NCBI GenBank assembly: GCA_003228115.1
Contig: QEVV01000002.1
Coordinates: forward strand, 124,001-188,000
DNA from: Chloroflexota bacterium
GTDB taxonomy: Bacteria > Chloroflexota > Dehalococcoidia > Lucifugimonadales > SAR202-VII-2
DNA length: 64,000 nt
Direction: 5' to 3'
The position numbers were made by a program, and so were the translations under genes. Positions 44,390-53,776 of the stretch are shown here, one piece after another (positions within the stretch are counted from its first letter, which is position 1; each line of letters opens with the position of its first letter). The notes below the pieces were generated by a model, which was not told the DNA's origin, made no database searches, and saw only the letters and a list, made by a program, of their open reading frames with translations.

Positions 44390-44827
44390 ATGACCGAAGA
44401 AGCGGCCAAGCCCACTGGTTTCAGCGGCAGCGCATACTTCACCATTGATGACCTGGCAGCGATGCAGCCCGGTTTGGCGCGCATCATGCCTGAGATAGGG
44501 CAGCGGTACTGGAAGCTCTACTACGCGGCTCAAGCAGGCAACTGGCCCATGGCCAAGTTCCAGTTGGGGGAGATCGAGGAGTTGATGGAGTTCGGGATGA
44601 TCACCCGCCCCAAGTACGCCGACGACCTGGAAGCCTTTGTGATGAAGGATATGAAGGCGCTGAAAACTGCCATCGACAAGAAAGACTGGGATGGCTTCGA
44701 TGCCGCCTATCAAGAGGGCATCAAGAACGGAAACGACTACCACAAGTCCAACAACAAAGGCATGATCGTCTGGAAGCTACCAGACATGCCGCCCCCGGAC
44801 CTCGACATGACGCCGGTTGAGGAATAG
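44390..44827 (+). CDS. Four-helix protein resembling a c'-type cytochrome without heme cysteines
   Basis: A 145-residue protein with GGAGG upstream. The layout resembles small c'-like cytochromes of the GNWELA family: a helix with Met/Ile (ARIMPEIGQRYWKLYYAA), AGNWPMAKFQLGEIEELM (49-66), a helix of about 80-108, and a C-terminal site where CxxCH is expected. Here that site reads G114-N-D-Y117-H118-K followed by IVWKLPDMP, so both cysteines are gone but the His is kept. No signal peptide is visible, unlike exported cytochromes. It may be a heme-free relative that keeps the fold. Function unknown; the assignment is inference. Confidence 0.55.
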   Translation: MTEEAAKPTGFSGSAYFTIDDLAAMQPGLARIMPEIGQRYWKLYYAAQAGNWPMAKFQLGEIEELMEFGMITRPKYADDLEAFVMKDMKALKTAIDKKDWDGFDAAYQEGIKNGNDYHKSNNKGMIVWKLPDMPPPDLDMTPVEE

Positions 44828-44957
44828 CTGGTCCGTCTCGAAGGCAGGGAACGCCAGTGCCCCTAAAAGGCTACTCACGCAACGTTGTAAGCCAGTGCCG
44901 CCGTAAGCAGGACCGTCACGGCAGCGCCTGAGCCCAAGTAAAACCTTTGAACCCAGG

Positions 44958-45896
44958 ATGATCATGGCAGGCTCAGCGAACGGAGGAGCAGGGAAGAGAA
45001 AGGCAGGAACCAAGACCAGCGCCTTTGGGATAGCTGGCCGGTTCAGCCACGACTCAACTCGTTTTTATGGCAGCAAGATGTACGCAGGCGTCGGCACATC
45101 CCCCGTGGAATATGTTGAAAACCCCGTTCCTGAAGAGGTCCTGGATAGCATCCTCTGCAAGAGCAGCGAAGCTATGGCGGAATTACCGGATCATTCAGTA
45201 CACCTGATGGTGACATCGCCTCCTTACAACGTCGGCAAAGAATATGACAACGACCTAACCCTCGATGACTACCTTGGTCTATTACGCAGCGTTTTCAGGG
45301 AAACCCACCGAGTCTTAGTGCCAGGTGGACGAGCCTGCATAAACGTTGCGAACCTCGGTCGGAAGCCCTATATCCCGCTTCACAGCTACATTATCAAAGA
45401 GATGGCTCAGATCGGGTTCCTCATGAGAGGCGAATTGATATGGGATAAGGGGGCTGGTGCAAGTCCTTCCACTGCTTGGGGGACGTGGCTTTCTCCGCAA
45501 AATCCGACTCTTAGAGATGTACACGAATACATCTTGGTCTTCTCCAAGGACTCCTACACACGGCCCAAAGTCGAAGGTCGGCAATCCTCACTACTTTCCG
45601 CTCAATTCCTCGAGTACACCAAGAGTGTCTGGCGTTTCAGACCGGAAAGAGCACGAACAGTAGGCCATCCCGCCCCGTTCCCCATCGAATTACCCCGGCG
45701 GCTTATAGATCTCTACACCTATACCGAGGAAGTTGTCCTGGATCCCTTCGCAGGCAGTGGCGCCACCTGCGTAGCGGCAGTCCAACAAGACCGCCACTAC
45801 GTCGGCTACGATGTTGTTCCAGAGTATTGCGAGATCGCGCAAAGGAGGATCGGATCGGCTCATACAAGCCCCCCGCTTTTGGCAAATAAGCCCTAG
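44958..45896 (+). CDS. Beta-class site-specific DNA methyltransferase
   Basis: A 312-residue amino-DNA methyltransferase. The catalytic motif IV is TSPPY (86-90) and the SAM motif I is LDPFAGSG (261-268); this order (IV before I) defines the beta class. TSPPY favours N4-cytosine methylation, though N6-adenine is possible. Conserved HEYILVFSK and GHPAPFPIELPRRLIDLY precede motif I. The start may be the ATG at 44958 or the one at 44964. It forms a locus with the putative endonuclease gene 37 bases downstream. Confidence 0.92.
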   Translation: MIMAGSANGGAGKRKAGTKTSAFGIAGRFSHDSTRFYGSKMYAGVGTSPVEYVENPVPEEVLDSILCKSSEAMAELPDHSVHLMVTSPPYNVGKEYDNDLTLDDYLGLLRSVFRETHRVLVPGGRACINVANLGRKPYIPLHSYIIKEMAQIGFLMRGELIWDKGAGASPSTAWGTWLSPQNPTLRDVHEYILVFSKDSYTRPKVEGRQSSLLSAQFLEYTKSVWRFRPERARTVGHPAPFPIELPRRLIDLYTYTEEVVLDPFAGSGATCVAAVQQDRHYVGYDVVPEYCEIAQRRIGSAHTSPPLLANKP

Positions 45897-45933
45897 AATA
45901 GGCGGCGCCCTTGTGCGTCCCTGAGGAGATTCA

Positions 45934-46650
45934 GTGGCTATCCATGTTGATTATGGCGAGATAGCACTCAGAAATCAGAAGAAGCATCTCCCTGACTCAA
46001 ATGCTATCTCTAACCGCAAGCTAAAAGACTTCGTGGATAGTTGCTTCGCCGAAGCTTTGGTTCAGCACTCCCTCGCACCTTGCTGGGTGTGTGTGAACTG
46101 CATGTCCGATGGCACCCCTACGTTTGGTTGGGGCAGGGGGCCGGGAAAGTGCTTGACCTGCAGCGAGCGCTCTGTATATCAAGTTGCCACATTTAACGCA
46201 TGGGCACCCGTTGTGGGCGCCGCCTTCTCTGCGGCAGCATATCATTTGCTCCGGAGCATCTACCGCATCCCCATGCACGAGACTCCCGGTCACACAACGA
46301 CGCATGATTTCGAAGTCACGGGGCTCGTCGCCCTCGAAGCGAAGGGTTCCCCATCAACCATCAAGAATCCCGATGGGTCCAATTACCAACTAAAACGCCC
46401 AGGCCTTCAGAGAACTGACACAGAAAAGAAGGCCTTTGCCAATGCCAAAACTTTTCGCCAGCGAAATCCGGATGCTTACTTTGGCGTCATTACCAATGCA
46501 ATGCCTGCGAGGTTGCTAAATTACCGAGACGCTACAGTGAGCGGCATCTTCAATTTAACGAGGCACGAGGAGATCGAAGTTTTCGTCCGAGACCTGGGCC
46601 AAACTTTAGATCTTGAAGCGCTCCGCAAGCAAGAGTTCGGCAGTAAATAG
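45934..46650 (+). CDS. Probable PD-(D/E)XK restriction endonuclease with Cys cluster
   Basis: A 238-residue protein from a GTG start with GAGGAG upstream. It contains five clustered cysteines (C50, C53, C56, C73, C76; spacing C-x2-C ... C-x2-C) that may bind zinc and touch DNA. A core matching the PD-(D/E)XK pattern follows: HDFEVTGLVALEAKG with D125, E127, E135 and K137. The family is not one I can name. Position directly after a DNA methyltransferase gene and this core make a type II restriction enzyme the best reading. It ends with a TAG (46648-46650) followed in the same frame by a methyltransferase C-terminal piece. Confidence 0.6.
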   Translation: MAIHVDYGEIALRNQKKHLPDSNAISNRKLKDFVDSCFAEALVQHSLAPCWVCVNCMSDGTPTFGWGRGPGKCLTCSERSVYQVATFNAWAPVVGAAFSAAAYHLLRSIYRIPMHETPGHTTTHDFEVTGLVALEAKGSPSTIKNPDGSNYQLKRPGLQRTDTEKKAFANAKTFRQRNPDAYFGVITNAMPARLLNYRDATVSGIFNLTRHEEIEVFVRDLGQTLDLEALRKQEFGSK

Positions 46651-46908
46651 TCCGAAAGCAAGCGTAAAGTGGGGCACCCAGCGCCATTTCCTGTGGAGTT
46701 GCCTTACCGCTGCACGCAGCTCTACACCTACAGTGACGAAGTTGTTTTGGACCCGTTCATGGGTAGCGGAATAACCGCCCTCGCCGCCATCAAGGCAAAC
46801 CGGCGCTTCGTCGGTTACGAGTCCGACCCGGCGTATTGCACGTTGGCGGAGGGCAGGATCCGGGAGGCGCAGGTCGCTAAGAATGGAGAAGCGGAAATCT
46901 CCTCTTAG
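46651..46908 (+). pseudogene. C-terminal piece of a second beta-class DNA methyltransferase
   Basis: Directly after the TAG of the endonuclease gene, in the same reading frame, the sequence encodes SESKRKVGHPAPFPVELPYR and onward, including SAM motif I LDPFMGSG and VGYESDPAYCTLAE. It matches roughly residues 235-300 of the upstream methyltransferase but is clearly diverged at DNA level. It lacks motif IV (TSPPY), so it cannot methylate alone. A GTG at 46669 could start an 79-residue peptide. Most likely a remnant left by recombination; readthrough of the amber stop would fuse it to the endonuclease. Confidence 0.65.
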
Positions 46909-47341
46909 CTGGTGATCAGAAGGACCCCGCTGCTTTTAGCCGAGAAGATTTCTCCACTCCGTTCCTCCTGCTTGCCGCCGGAGAAACTCCGGTCGAAATG
47001 ACAACGCGGGAAGCTTATAGATTTGATCCTTGTCATTTCGAGCAGAGCGAGAAATCTTGTACGTCACCAATACGGCGCACGGAACTCATTTGATCGGGCA
47101 CGCCGAGATGCTGGCATGCCCTAGTGATCGTGGCCGTGCTCATGCTCCGAATCCGAAGCATCGAGCCCCTGTCAACAACCAGCCTGGCCGAGGTTGCCGC
47201 AGCAACGCTGACGTCTGACTGTCTTGATAAGCGTGTTCTTCAGAACCAGCCTGACCTTGGTGAGCCAAGGCTCCGGGCCGTGCAGATTGGCAGAGAACCC
47301 TTTGAGCGACATGTCTTCTCTAAAGCCTCTTGGCTGCAATC
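46909..47341. repeat. Intergenic region with REP-like GAGCGGAGCGA elements
   Basis: 433 bases without a credible gene. CCTTGTCATTTCGAGCAGAGCGAGAAATCTTG (given in part; 47028-47060) is a copy of a dispersed element also found at 53720-53751, and GTCGAAATGACA (46992-47003) is a partial copy in the opposite direction, so the two form a loose inverted pair. The rest shows nothing recognisable. Confidence 0.6.
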
Positions 47342-48910
47342 CTAGGCGTCAATCGAGCTACCGTGCTCTTCACGCAGAACCCTCTTCAATATCTTCCCCA
47401 GCGGGTTGCGGGGTAGTTCCGTTACGAAGATCACCGATTCTGGCCTTTTGAAGCTTGCCAACCGCTCGTGGCAGTGATCCGTCAATTCCTTAGCCGTTGG
47501 CGCGGCCCCGTCTTTGGCAACGACAATCGCGCGCACGCGTTCTCCCCATTCCTCGTCAGGCACGCCAATAATCGCGGCTTCATCGACGCCGGGGTGAGCC
47601 ATCAATACTTGCTCTACCTCTTCCGGGGAGATGGCCTCACCGCCCCGTTTTATCATGTCCTTGGCCCTTCCGGCCAAGAATATGTATCCGTCTTCATCCC
47701 AGTAGCCCAGGTCGCCTGTGTGAAGCCACCCACCGTGCATGGCCTGGCGGGTGGCTTCCTCCATGTTCCAGTACCCTTTCATAAGCCGCGGCCCCTTGGC
47801 CACGATCTCTCCCATCTCGCCGACGGGCACGTCAGCCCCATCTTCATCCACGATGCGGATTTCTATGTCGCCCAGGGGCTTACCGATCGAGGCAAGACGT
47901 CCGAGTTTCCGTTCTATTTCCTCGGGGCTTCCGTCCAACACATGGTCTTCCGGCGGAAGCATGGTTATGGTTGAGGCTGTCTCCGTCTGCCCGAATGCAT
48001 TGATAAAACGAACGCCGGGAAACGCCCCAATGGCACGCTTGATGACCTCCAGCGGCATGGGCGCAGCCCCGTAGGTAATGACCTCCAAGCTTGAAAGGTC
48101 ATGGTTGCCAAACTCGGCGGCCTCCATCAGGTGCTTGAGCATCGTTGGCACCATCATGGCCCTGGAAGCCCGCTCCCGCTCCACAAGTCTCATCCATTCC
48201 ACCGGCTCGAACTGCCGCTGCACGATGAGTGTCCTGCCGCCATACACCGCTGAAAGCGCCGCCTGCATCCCAGCGATGTGATACAGCGGCACGGTCAATA
48301 TGTTCCGCTCTTCGATATCAGGGTCGGCAGGAGAAACGTTTTCCAAAATGTAGGATGCGAAACTCTCGTGAGTCAGCATTACCGCTCTGGGGACGCCGGT
48401 TGTCCCTGCCGTGTACATCAGAACGGTGACATCGTCATCGTCGGCTGCGGGGAACTGTTCGTCGTCTGAAGCCTGAGCCAGCAGATCCTCATAAGCCAGC
48501 CAGCCATCGGGCGCTGTGTTTGCATCGAATGCAACAAGACGCTGAATGTCGCTTGCCGCCCCCAGGGCCTCCTTCACAAGTGGAACGTAACGCTGGCCAG
48601 CCAGAATCACTTTGGGGCCGGAGTCCTGCAGCATGTTGGTCAGTTCTTCAGCGCGAGCCCGATAGTTCAGAGGGACATAGAGGGCATCAAGCATCGCCGT
48701 GGCGAAATAGGTCTCCATGAGTTGGTTGCAGTTGACCTGCATCGTGGCGACGCGGTCGCCGGGCTGAACGCCCAATTCGGCAAGGGCATTGGCGAGGCGG
48801 CGGACCCGTTCAGACAGAGCTTCGTAGGTGAAACGGCGGTCGTCGAAGACGATAGCTTCGCGATCGGGCACGATGGCGGAAGCGATTGTGAGGAAATCGC
48901 TGGTGTTCAT
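47342..48910 (-). CDS. Acyl-CoA synthetase / class I adenylate-forming ligase
   Basis: A 522-residue AMP-forming ligase. The P-loop-like motif is [16 protein letters not shown] (about 165-180), the adenylation core includes AFGQTETAS, and the hinge segment is [25 protein letters not shown] (in part). The C-terminal catalytic lysine candidate is in [11 protein letters not shown]. It activates a carboxylic acid to its CoA thioester with ATP. Its start overlaps the stop of the B12-binding subunit gene by four bases (ATGA), so the two are translationally coupled. The pairing suggests it feeds acids into the mutase pathway. Confidence 0.93.
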   Translation of the reverse strand: MNTSDFLTIASAIVPDREAIVFDDRRFTYEALSERVRRLANALAELGVQPGDRVATMQVNCNQLMETYFATAMLDALYVPLNYRARAEELTNMLQDSGPKVILAGQRYVPLVKEALGAASDIQRLVAFDANTAPDGWLAYEDLLAQASDDEQFPAADDDDVTVLMYTAGTTGVPRAVMLTHESFASYILENVSPADPDIEERNILTVPLYHIAGMQAALSAVYGGRTLIVQRQFEPVEWMRLVERERASRAMMVPTMLKHLMEAAEFGNHDLSSLEVITYGAAPMPLEVIKRAIGAFPGVRFINAFGQTETASTITMLPPEDHVLDGSPEEIERKLGRLASIGKPLGDIEIRIVDEDGADVPVGEMGEIVAKGPRLMKGYWNMEEATRQAMHGGWLHTGDLGYWDEDGYIFLAGRAKDMIKRGGEAISPEEVEQVLMAHPGVDEAAIIGVPDEEWGERVRAIVVAKDGAAPTAKELTDHCHERLASFKRPESVIFVTELPRNPLGKILKRVLREEHGSSIDA

Positions 48911-49329
48911 GGGGCGGCGCGCCGCCGCTCAGCAACAACGCTTTCGACAAACTCAACAATTTCCTTGAGTGTGGCGCCCGGCCCGAAGATCCTGTCCACC
49001 CCCAGCTTGTGAAGGGCATCCCGGTCTTGCTGGGGAATGATGCCACCCGCCACGAGGACAACGTCGCCCAGCCCAGCCTCGCGTAGGCCCTCGGCGATTT
49101 GCGGGAACAACTCCATGTGGGCCCCTGACAAGATGCTCAGCCCAACGACATCCACGTCTTCCTGAAGAGCGGCCTCCACGATCATCTGAGGCGTTTGCCT
49201 AATGCCGGTGTAGACCACTTCCATGCCTGCGTCACGCAGCGCACGAGCTATTATCTTGGCCCCCCGGTCGTGGCCGTCTAGGCCCGGTTTGGCTACCAAG
49301 ACTCGTATTACGTCAACGTTGGTTGTCAC
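48907..49329 (-). CDS. Methylmalonyl-CoA mutase B12-binding (small) subunit
   Basis: A 140-residue free-standing cobalamin-binding domain. It has the base-off signature [13 protein letters not shown] (D-x-H-x-x-G with the lower-ligand His), [14 protein letters not shown] and [11 protein letters not shown]. It binds adenosylcobalamin and pairs with the catalytic subunit encoded at 50800-52455, which lacks this domain. This split form is typical of archaeal and some bacterial mutases. The acyl-CoA dehydrogenase gene lies between the two subunit genes. It overlaps the acyl-CoA ligase gene by four bases. Confidence 0.93.
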   Translation of the reverse strand: MTTNVDVIRVLVAKPGLDGHDRGAKIIARALRDAGMEVVYTGIRQTPQMIVEAALQEDVDVVGLSILSGAHMELFPQIAEGLREAGLGDVVLVAGGIIPQQDRDALHKLGVDRIFGPGATLKEIVEFVESVVAERRRAAP

Positions 49330-49441
49330 GCCTTTCCCCCCCGGAGTATCGCTCTGTTGTCTCTATGGCAGTGGGTCGCTCCTGGCCGTAGGTTCTGTTT
49401 GGCCTACGCCGTCTTCCCACCCACGCCACCCTCATACGTTT

Positions 49442-49466
49442 GGGTTCGGGGGACGCCCCCGAACCC
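49442..49466 (-). terminator. GC-rich hairpin between acyl-CoA dehydrogenase and B12 subunit genes
   Basis: GGGTTCGGGGG pairs with CCCCCGAACCC around ACG, 11 base pairs. A second GC hairpin (GGCGGGG-CTC-CGCCCC) follows at about 49469-49484. The pair lies in a 209-base gap inside the - strand operon and may reduce read-through or protect RNA ends. Confidence 0.45.
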
Positions 49467-49538
49467 CCGGCGGGGCTCCGCCCCTGCACCGGCTTCCCTT
49501 ATTGATGACCCACAGTCCGCAAAATTCCCTGGGCATCA

Positions 49539-50696
49539 TTACACATGAATGCCTCGTAGCAAGTTGCGGGCTATGATTAAACGCTGAATTTCCGATGTGC
49601 CTTCGTAGATCTCAAGCACCTTGGCATCGCGGAACAGACGCTCCACTGGATGCGGCCTGAAATAACCATACCCCCCATGGATCTGCACCGCTTTGTTGGC
49701 CGCCCGCATGGCGACTTCTGAAGCAAACAGTTTAGCCATGGATGCCTCGGTACTGTGGGGCTCTCCGGCGTCTTTGAGCTCCGCCGCCCGCATGGTCAGC
49801 AGACGAGCGGCGTCCACCTCAACGGCCATATCCGCGAGCATCCACTGGATGCCCTGGAACTCAGCCAGATTGCGATTGAACGCCTTGCGTTGTTTGGTGT
49901 AGGTGGCCGCGAGATGCAGCGCTTCGGCGGCAACGCCCACACCCTGGGCGGCAATGCTCACGCGGCTTGAGTCCAAAATGCTCATGGCAATCTTGAACCC
50001 GTCCTCCTCAGCGCCAATACGGTTCTCCGTCGGCACCGGGGTGTCCTGAAGGCTAACGTCAGCGGTGCTGGAGCCGTGCATACCCATCTTGCCAGGCATC
50101 AGCGTTGTCATCAGACCCGTCGCTTCTTCCCGGTCGACGACGATGCATACTGTGCCCTTGTGCCGCTCGGAGCCCGCCAAAGTGGTGAACACAACCAGTA
50201 TGTCAGCGACATCACCATTGCTTATGAATGTCTTATTGCCGCTCACGACGTAGCCGTTGTCGTTGGGACGAAGGATGGTGTGGAAATTGGCCGCATCGGA
50301 CCCGCTGCTGGGCTCCGACAGGCACCAAGCGCCAATCTTGTCGCCCTTGGCCATCGGAACAACCCAACGTTCCTTTTGGCTCTGTGTCCCAAACCTCTCT
50401 ATGGTAGCCAGGGTCAGCGAAGTGTGGGCGATGTAGAGAAGGCTTGCCGCCGGGTCTCCCCGGGTCAATTCTTCGATAACGATGGCGAGTTGGCGGTAGT
50501 TTCCGCCTGTGCCTCCCAACTCCACGGGAGTCGTGATACCCATTAGGCCCATCTTCGCCATCGCCTTCCAGTAGTCCCAGGCGAAATCTTCCTGCTCACC
50601 CACCTCAGCGGCGCGGGGCGCCAACTCAGCCTGGGCAAACTCCCTCACCGACTGCTGGAGCATGCGCTCTTCTTCACTTAACAATAGCGAGCTCAT
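49539..50696 (-). CDS. Acyl-CoA dehydrogenase
   Basis: A 385-residue flavoprotein of normal length. Features are GTGGNYRQLAIVIEEL, AWCLSEPSSGSDAANF (FAD/substrate region), KTFISNGDVADILVVF, and the C-terminal VQIHGGYGYFRPHPVERLFRD followed by the catalytic base segment LEIYEGTSEIQR. It introduces the trans-2 double bond in beta-oxidation-type breakdown. It lies between the two mutase subunit genes, consistent with branched-chain or propionyl-type acyl-CoA catabolism. Confidence 0.95.
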   Translation of the reverse strand: MSSLLLSEEERMLQQSVREFAQAELAPRAAEVGEQEDFAWDYWKAMAKMGLMGITTPVELGGTGGNYRQLAIVIEELTRGDPAASLLYIAHTSLTLATIERFGTQSQKERWVVPMAKGDKIGAWCLSEPSSGSDAANFHTILRPNDNGYVVSGNKTFISNGDVADILVVFTTLAGSERHKGTVCIVVDREEATGLMTTLMPGKMGMHGSSTADVSLQDTPVPTENRIGAEEDGFKIAMSILDSSRVSIAAQGVGVAAEALHLAATYTKQRKAFNRNLAEFQGIQWMLADMAVEVDAARLLTMRAAELKDAGEPHSTEASMAKLFASEVAMRAANKAVQIHGGYGYFRPHPVERLFRDAKVLEIYEGTSEIQRLIIARNLLRGIHV

Positions 50697-50747
50697 TTAA
50701 AAACTCCTCAAATCAACAATAATCCCTGTTGTCCTGTGCCCCCATCG

Positions 50748-50773
50748 TCGTCCTAGAGCGGAGCGAAGGACAT
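50748..50773. repeat. REP-like intergenic element
   Basis: CGTCCTAGAGCGGAGCGAAGGACA, a palindromic variant of the GAGCGGAGCGA element found at 47028 and 53720. It lies in the 103-base gap between the acyl-CoA dehydrogenase and the mutase large subunit genes. Confidence 0.5.
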
Positions 50774-50799
50774 TACTCGCTCAGAAGCCTTGTGTGTTG

Positions 50800-52455
50800 C
50801 TACAGGTCTCCCATTTCCGCCTGCTCTCCGAAAACGCCACGGAGCAGGTCGCAGATTTCGCCCAGTGAAGCGTAGGCTTCCACGCATTCTAGCAGGGCCG
50901 GCATGGTGTTCTCGTTCCCCCGGGCGACCTCCCCAAGACGTTTGAGGGAAGCCTCAGTGACGCCGTTGTCCCGGCCCGCCTTTACCTTGGTCAGCCGCTC
51001 AACCTGAAGCTTGGCCTGGTCCGGGTCGATACGCATGATGCCCTCTAGCGGCGGTTCGTCGGTCTGGAAGCGATTGACACCAACGACGATTCGCTCCTCG
51101 GCCTCGATCTCACGCTGATACTGGTATGCCGCATCGTTGATTTCTTGCGCCTGGAACCCTTCTTCGATGGCGGCAATTGCACCGCCCATATCGTCGATGC
51201 GTTTCAAATAGTCCCAGGCCTCCTGTTCCAAACGGTCGGTCAGCGATTCTACGTAGTAGGAGCCGGCAAGGGGGTCTACCGTATCGGCAACGCCGCTTTC
51301 GTGGGCGAGGATCTGCTGAGTGCGCAGCGAGAGCCGGGCAGAGGCCTCTGTTGGCAGGGCCAACGCTTCGTCCCGAGAGTTGACGTGAAGTGACTGGGTA
51401 CCACCGAGGACGGCGGCCAGCGCCTGCAACGTTGTTCGCACAATGTTGATGTCGGGCTGTTGGGCGGTCAGGGCAGCGCCTGCTGTCTGGGTGTGAAAGC
51501 GAAGCATCATGGACCGAGGGTCTTTGGCTCCGAACCGGTCCCGCATGATCGTAGCCCACATTCGGCGGGCCGCACGGAACTTGGCCGCTTCCTCGAACAG
51601 GTCGTTCTGAGCCACGAAGAAAAACGACAGCCGCGGACAGAAGTCGTCAACTTTCAGCCCGACTGCGACTGCAGCCTCAACGTAAGCGATTGCGTCAGCG
51701 AAGGTGAAGGCCAACTCCTGAACGGCGTTGGCTCCCGCCTCTCTCATGTGATAACCGCTGATGCTGATGGTGTTCCAGTTCGGAAGGCGCTCCGCGCAGT
51801 AGGCGAACACGTCCGTAACCAACCGCATTGACGGCCGGGGCGGAAAAATATATGTACCCCTGGCGAAGTATTCCTTGAGAATGTCGTTCTGCGTCGTGCC
51901 CCGAATGTCCTCCGAAGCGACACCCTGCTTGCGAGCCACAGCCTCGTACAACGCCAAGAGGATCGGCCCCGTGGCATTGATAGTCATGGAGGTGCTGACC
52001 TTGTCCAGCGGGATACCGCTGAATAGGGCCTCCATATCGTCCAGGGTGTCTATCGGCACACCCACCTTGCCGACCTCGCCCTTAGACAGGAGATGGTCAG
52101 AGTCGTAGCCGGTCTGGGTGGGCAGGTCAAACGCGACCGAGAGGCCGGTCTGTCCGTGATCTAGGAGGTACCGGTAGCGCAGGTTGCTCTCTTGCGGCGT
52201 GGCGTAACCAGCGTACTGGCGCATGGTCCAGAGCCGGCCCCGATACATGCTTGGGTACACCCCACGCGTGAAAGGGAATTCGCCGGGCTCGCCAACCTTA
52301 TCTCCGTAGTCAGGTCCGTTTACGTCTTCCGGTGTGTAAACGGAATCTATGCCCAGGCCAGAGTCTGTGTGGAAATTGGGCGCTTGCTCAGATTGTTCGT
52401 TCATTAGTGGCCTTGAGGAGAGGTCGCTGTCGCCTTTTCGCGCCTGATAGGACAT
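50800..52455 (-). CDS. Methylmalonyl-CoA mutase large (catalytic) subunit
   Basis: A 551-residue TIM-barrel subunit without a cobalamin domain. It carries [20 protein letters not shown] (Tyr81, equivalent to the substrate Tyr of methylmalonyl-CoA mutase), [38 protein letters not shown] (with the Arg of the substrate carboxylate site) and [20 protein letters not shown]. Keeping Tyr and Arg, and Ala in SVAFD, argues for methylmalonyl-CoA rather than isobutyryl- or 2-hydroxyisobutyryl-CoA mutase. It interconverts methylmalonyl- and succinyl-CoA with the B12 subunit at 48907. The start could also be the ATG at 52404. No epimerase or MeaB gene is nearby. Confidence 0.92.
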   Translation of the reverse strand: MSYQARKGDSDLSSRPLMNEQSEQAPNFHTDSGLGIDSVYTPEDVNGPDYGDKVGEPGEFPFTRGVYPSMYRGRLWTMRQYAGYATPQESNLRYRYLLDHGQTGLSVAFDLPTQTGYDSDHLLSKGEVGKVGVPIDTLDDMEALFSGIPLDKVSTSMTINATGPILLALYEAVARKQGVASEDIRGTTQNDILKEYFARGTYIFPPRPSMRLVTDVFAYCAERLPNWNTISISGYHMREAGANAVQELAFTFADAIAYVEAAVAVGLKVDDFCPRLSFFFVAQNDLFEEAAKFRAARRMWATIMRDRFGAKDPRSMMLRFHTQTAGAALTAQQPDINIVRTTLQALAAVLGGTQSLHVNSRDEALALPTEASARLSLRTQQILAHESGVADTVDPLAGSYYVESLTDRLEQEAWDYLKRIDDMGGAIAAIEEGFQAQEINDAAYQYQREIEAEERIVVGVNRFQTDEPPLEGIMRIDPDQAKLQVERLTKVKAGRDNGVTEASLKRLGEVARGNENTMPALLECVEAYASLGEICDLLRGVFGEQAEMGDL

Positions 52456-52662
52456 CGTGCGATCCCGGTGCGCAGCAATCGGAGGATGCGCACATTCTAG
52501 CCCTTGGCAGGGGGAGGCTCAACTTGAAAGGGACGAGGAGAGGCCCAAAGCTAGCAAAAGTCATGGCCAACGATTGGATGGGGTCGATACTCCGCCGCCA
52601 ACCATCAAGGTCACACCCGCCATTGGCAGAACGGTGTCCCAGCGAACGCGTCTTCCTAGCCC

Positions 52663-53592
52663 TCAAACCTTCGCAAACAGGTCATCCACGTTGAAACGCG
52701 TCTTTATAAAACCCTGTTCGTGGGCGTATTGGACGATCTTCTCCACGGACTTTCGATTAGCTTCCAGGCCGTCCGTGTGGGGAAAGAAGCCCCTACGGCG
52801 CAACTCAGCAACTTCCAGTCCCATGTGTTCGTCGTCGTCAGCCGCGTCTTGGCTATACCTGGCCCACGCCTCGGCGAAAGCGTCGGCAACTGCCTTGGCC
52901 AGGCCTGGATTGGCTTTCAGAGTCTCTTCCTTGACCACCACGACGCTGTTCGTTGGCAAAATGCCAGTGGCATCGTAATAGGCTTGAATCTCCGACCAAT
53001 AGTCGGGGAACAGGCGGTCCAGGGTGTCCGTTGGCGCGATGCCCCCGTCGGCCATGATCACGGCATCAATGTCGCCTTCGCTGACCATTTTCATGATGCC
53101 CTGCGTCCGCTCGACCTTGTAGCGGTCCGGGCGAGGAAAGTCGACGCCCGTCATGGAGTTGGGCTCGTTCTCGTAATACTGGAAGCTGTCGAAATCGACT
53201 CCATAGTGGTGTTGGAACATGCCGCGGAGCCATGTGGCGGGGTTGAACGCCAGGCCGAAGACCCCGATCTTTCGGCCCTCCAAGTCCTTGGCCCCTTTGA
53301 TGCCCTTGCTCCGGTTGACCATCGGCCCCCGCAGAGGGTTGAACAGCGTTGGAAAAGCGGGAATGGCGATGACCGGCTTCCCCATGTCCTTTGCAATCAG
53401 GTAGTTGGTGAACGGCCAGTCGATGAGGTCGTAGGTGAGATTGTTGAACTGGTCGCTGAAGATGTCAGCGACGGTCTTGCCCTCAACGGCAGCATAGTCC
53501 ACGTACTGGATATCGAACCCTTTCACCGGCACGGAACCGTTGACCAGGTATGCGGCGTCATAGCGCTCGTTGACTGCCATCGTTATGGCCAT
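52663..53592 (-). CDS. Substrate-binding-like protein of the 4,5-dihydroxyphthalate decarboxylase type
   Basis: A 309-residue protein from the ATG at 53592, chosen because AAGGAG has the right spacing there; a GTG two codons earlier would sit on the ribosome site. It has a periplasmic-binding-protein type II fold: AITMAVNERYDAAYL, DLIDWPFTNYLIAKDMGKPV, DLEGRKIGVFGL and GDIDAVIMADGG. No signal peptide is visible, so it is probably cytoplasmic. Relatives include 4,5-dihydroxyphthalate decarboxylase and ABC substrate-binding proteins. Its function is thus either enzymatic or binding; a decarboxylase role fits the aromatic-oxidation genes nearby (inference). Confidence 0.75.
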   Translation of the reverse strand: MAITMAVNERYDAAYLVNGSVPVKGFDIQYVDYAAVEGKTVADIFSDQFNNLTYDLIDWPFTNYLIAKDMGKPVIAIPAFPTLFNPLRGPMVNRSKGIKGAKDLEGRKIGVFGLAFNPATWLRGMFQHHYGVDFDSFQYYENEPNSMTGVDFPRPDRYKVERTQGIMKMVSEGDIDAVIMADGGIAPTDTLDRLFPDYWSEIQAYYDATGILPTNSVVVVKEETLKANPGLAKAVADAFAEAWARYSQDAADDDEHMGLEVAELRRRGFFPHTDGLEANRKSVEKIVQYAHEQGFIKTRFNVDDLFAKV

Positions 53593-53667
53593 AATCACTC
53601 CTTTTTACTTTCCTTAGCTTAACCGCTGTGGTTGATATCCTGGCTGGCGGGCTCATTGTAGACGAAC

Positions 53668-53751
53668 AGGATTTCTCGGCTTCGCTCGAAATGACAATAG
53701 TCGGGCGGGTTATTCCTACCCCTTGTCATTCTGAGCGGAGCGAAGAATCTT
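53668..53751. repeat. Inverted pair of REP-like elements
   Basis: AGGATTTCTCGGCTTCGCTCGAAATGACAA lies at 53668-53697 (given in part as GGCTTCGCTCGAAATGACAA) and its near-inverse TTGTCATTCTGAGCGGAGCG and onward at 53722-53751. The copies face each other across 24 bases, so the whole can fold into a long hairpin. It sits between two - strand genes and may also serve as an RNA-stabilising or termination element. Confidence 0.7.
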
Positions 53752-53776
53752 GTTTGCCATCAAAGACGTTCTTAGA

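Noticed and set aside
52456..52662. Cobalamin riboswitch near the B12 mutase genes
   Set aside because: Neither this gap nor the leader of the first gene shows a B12-box-like sequence.
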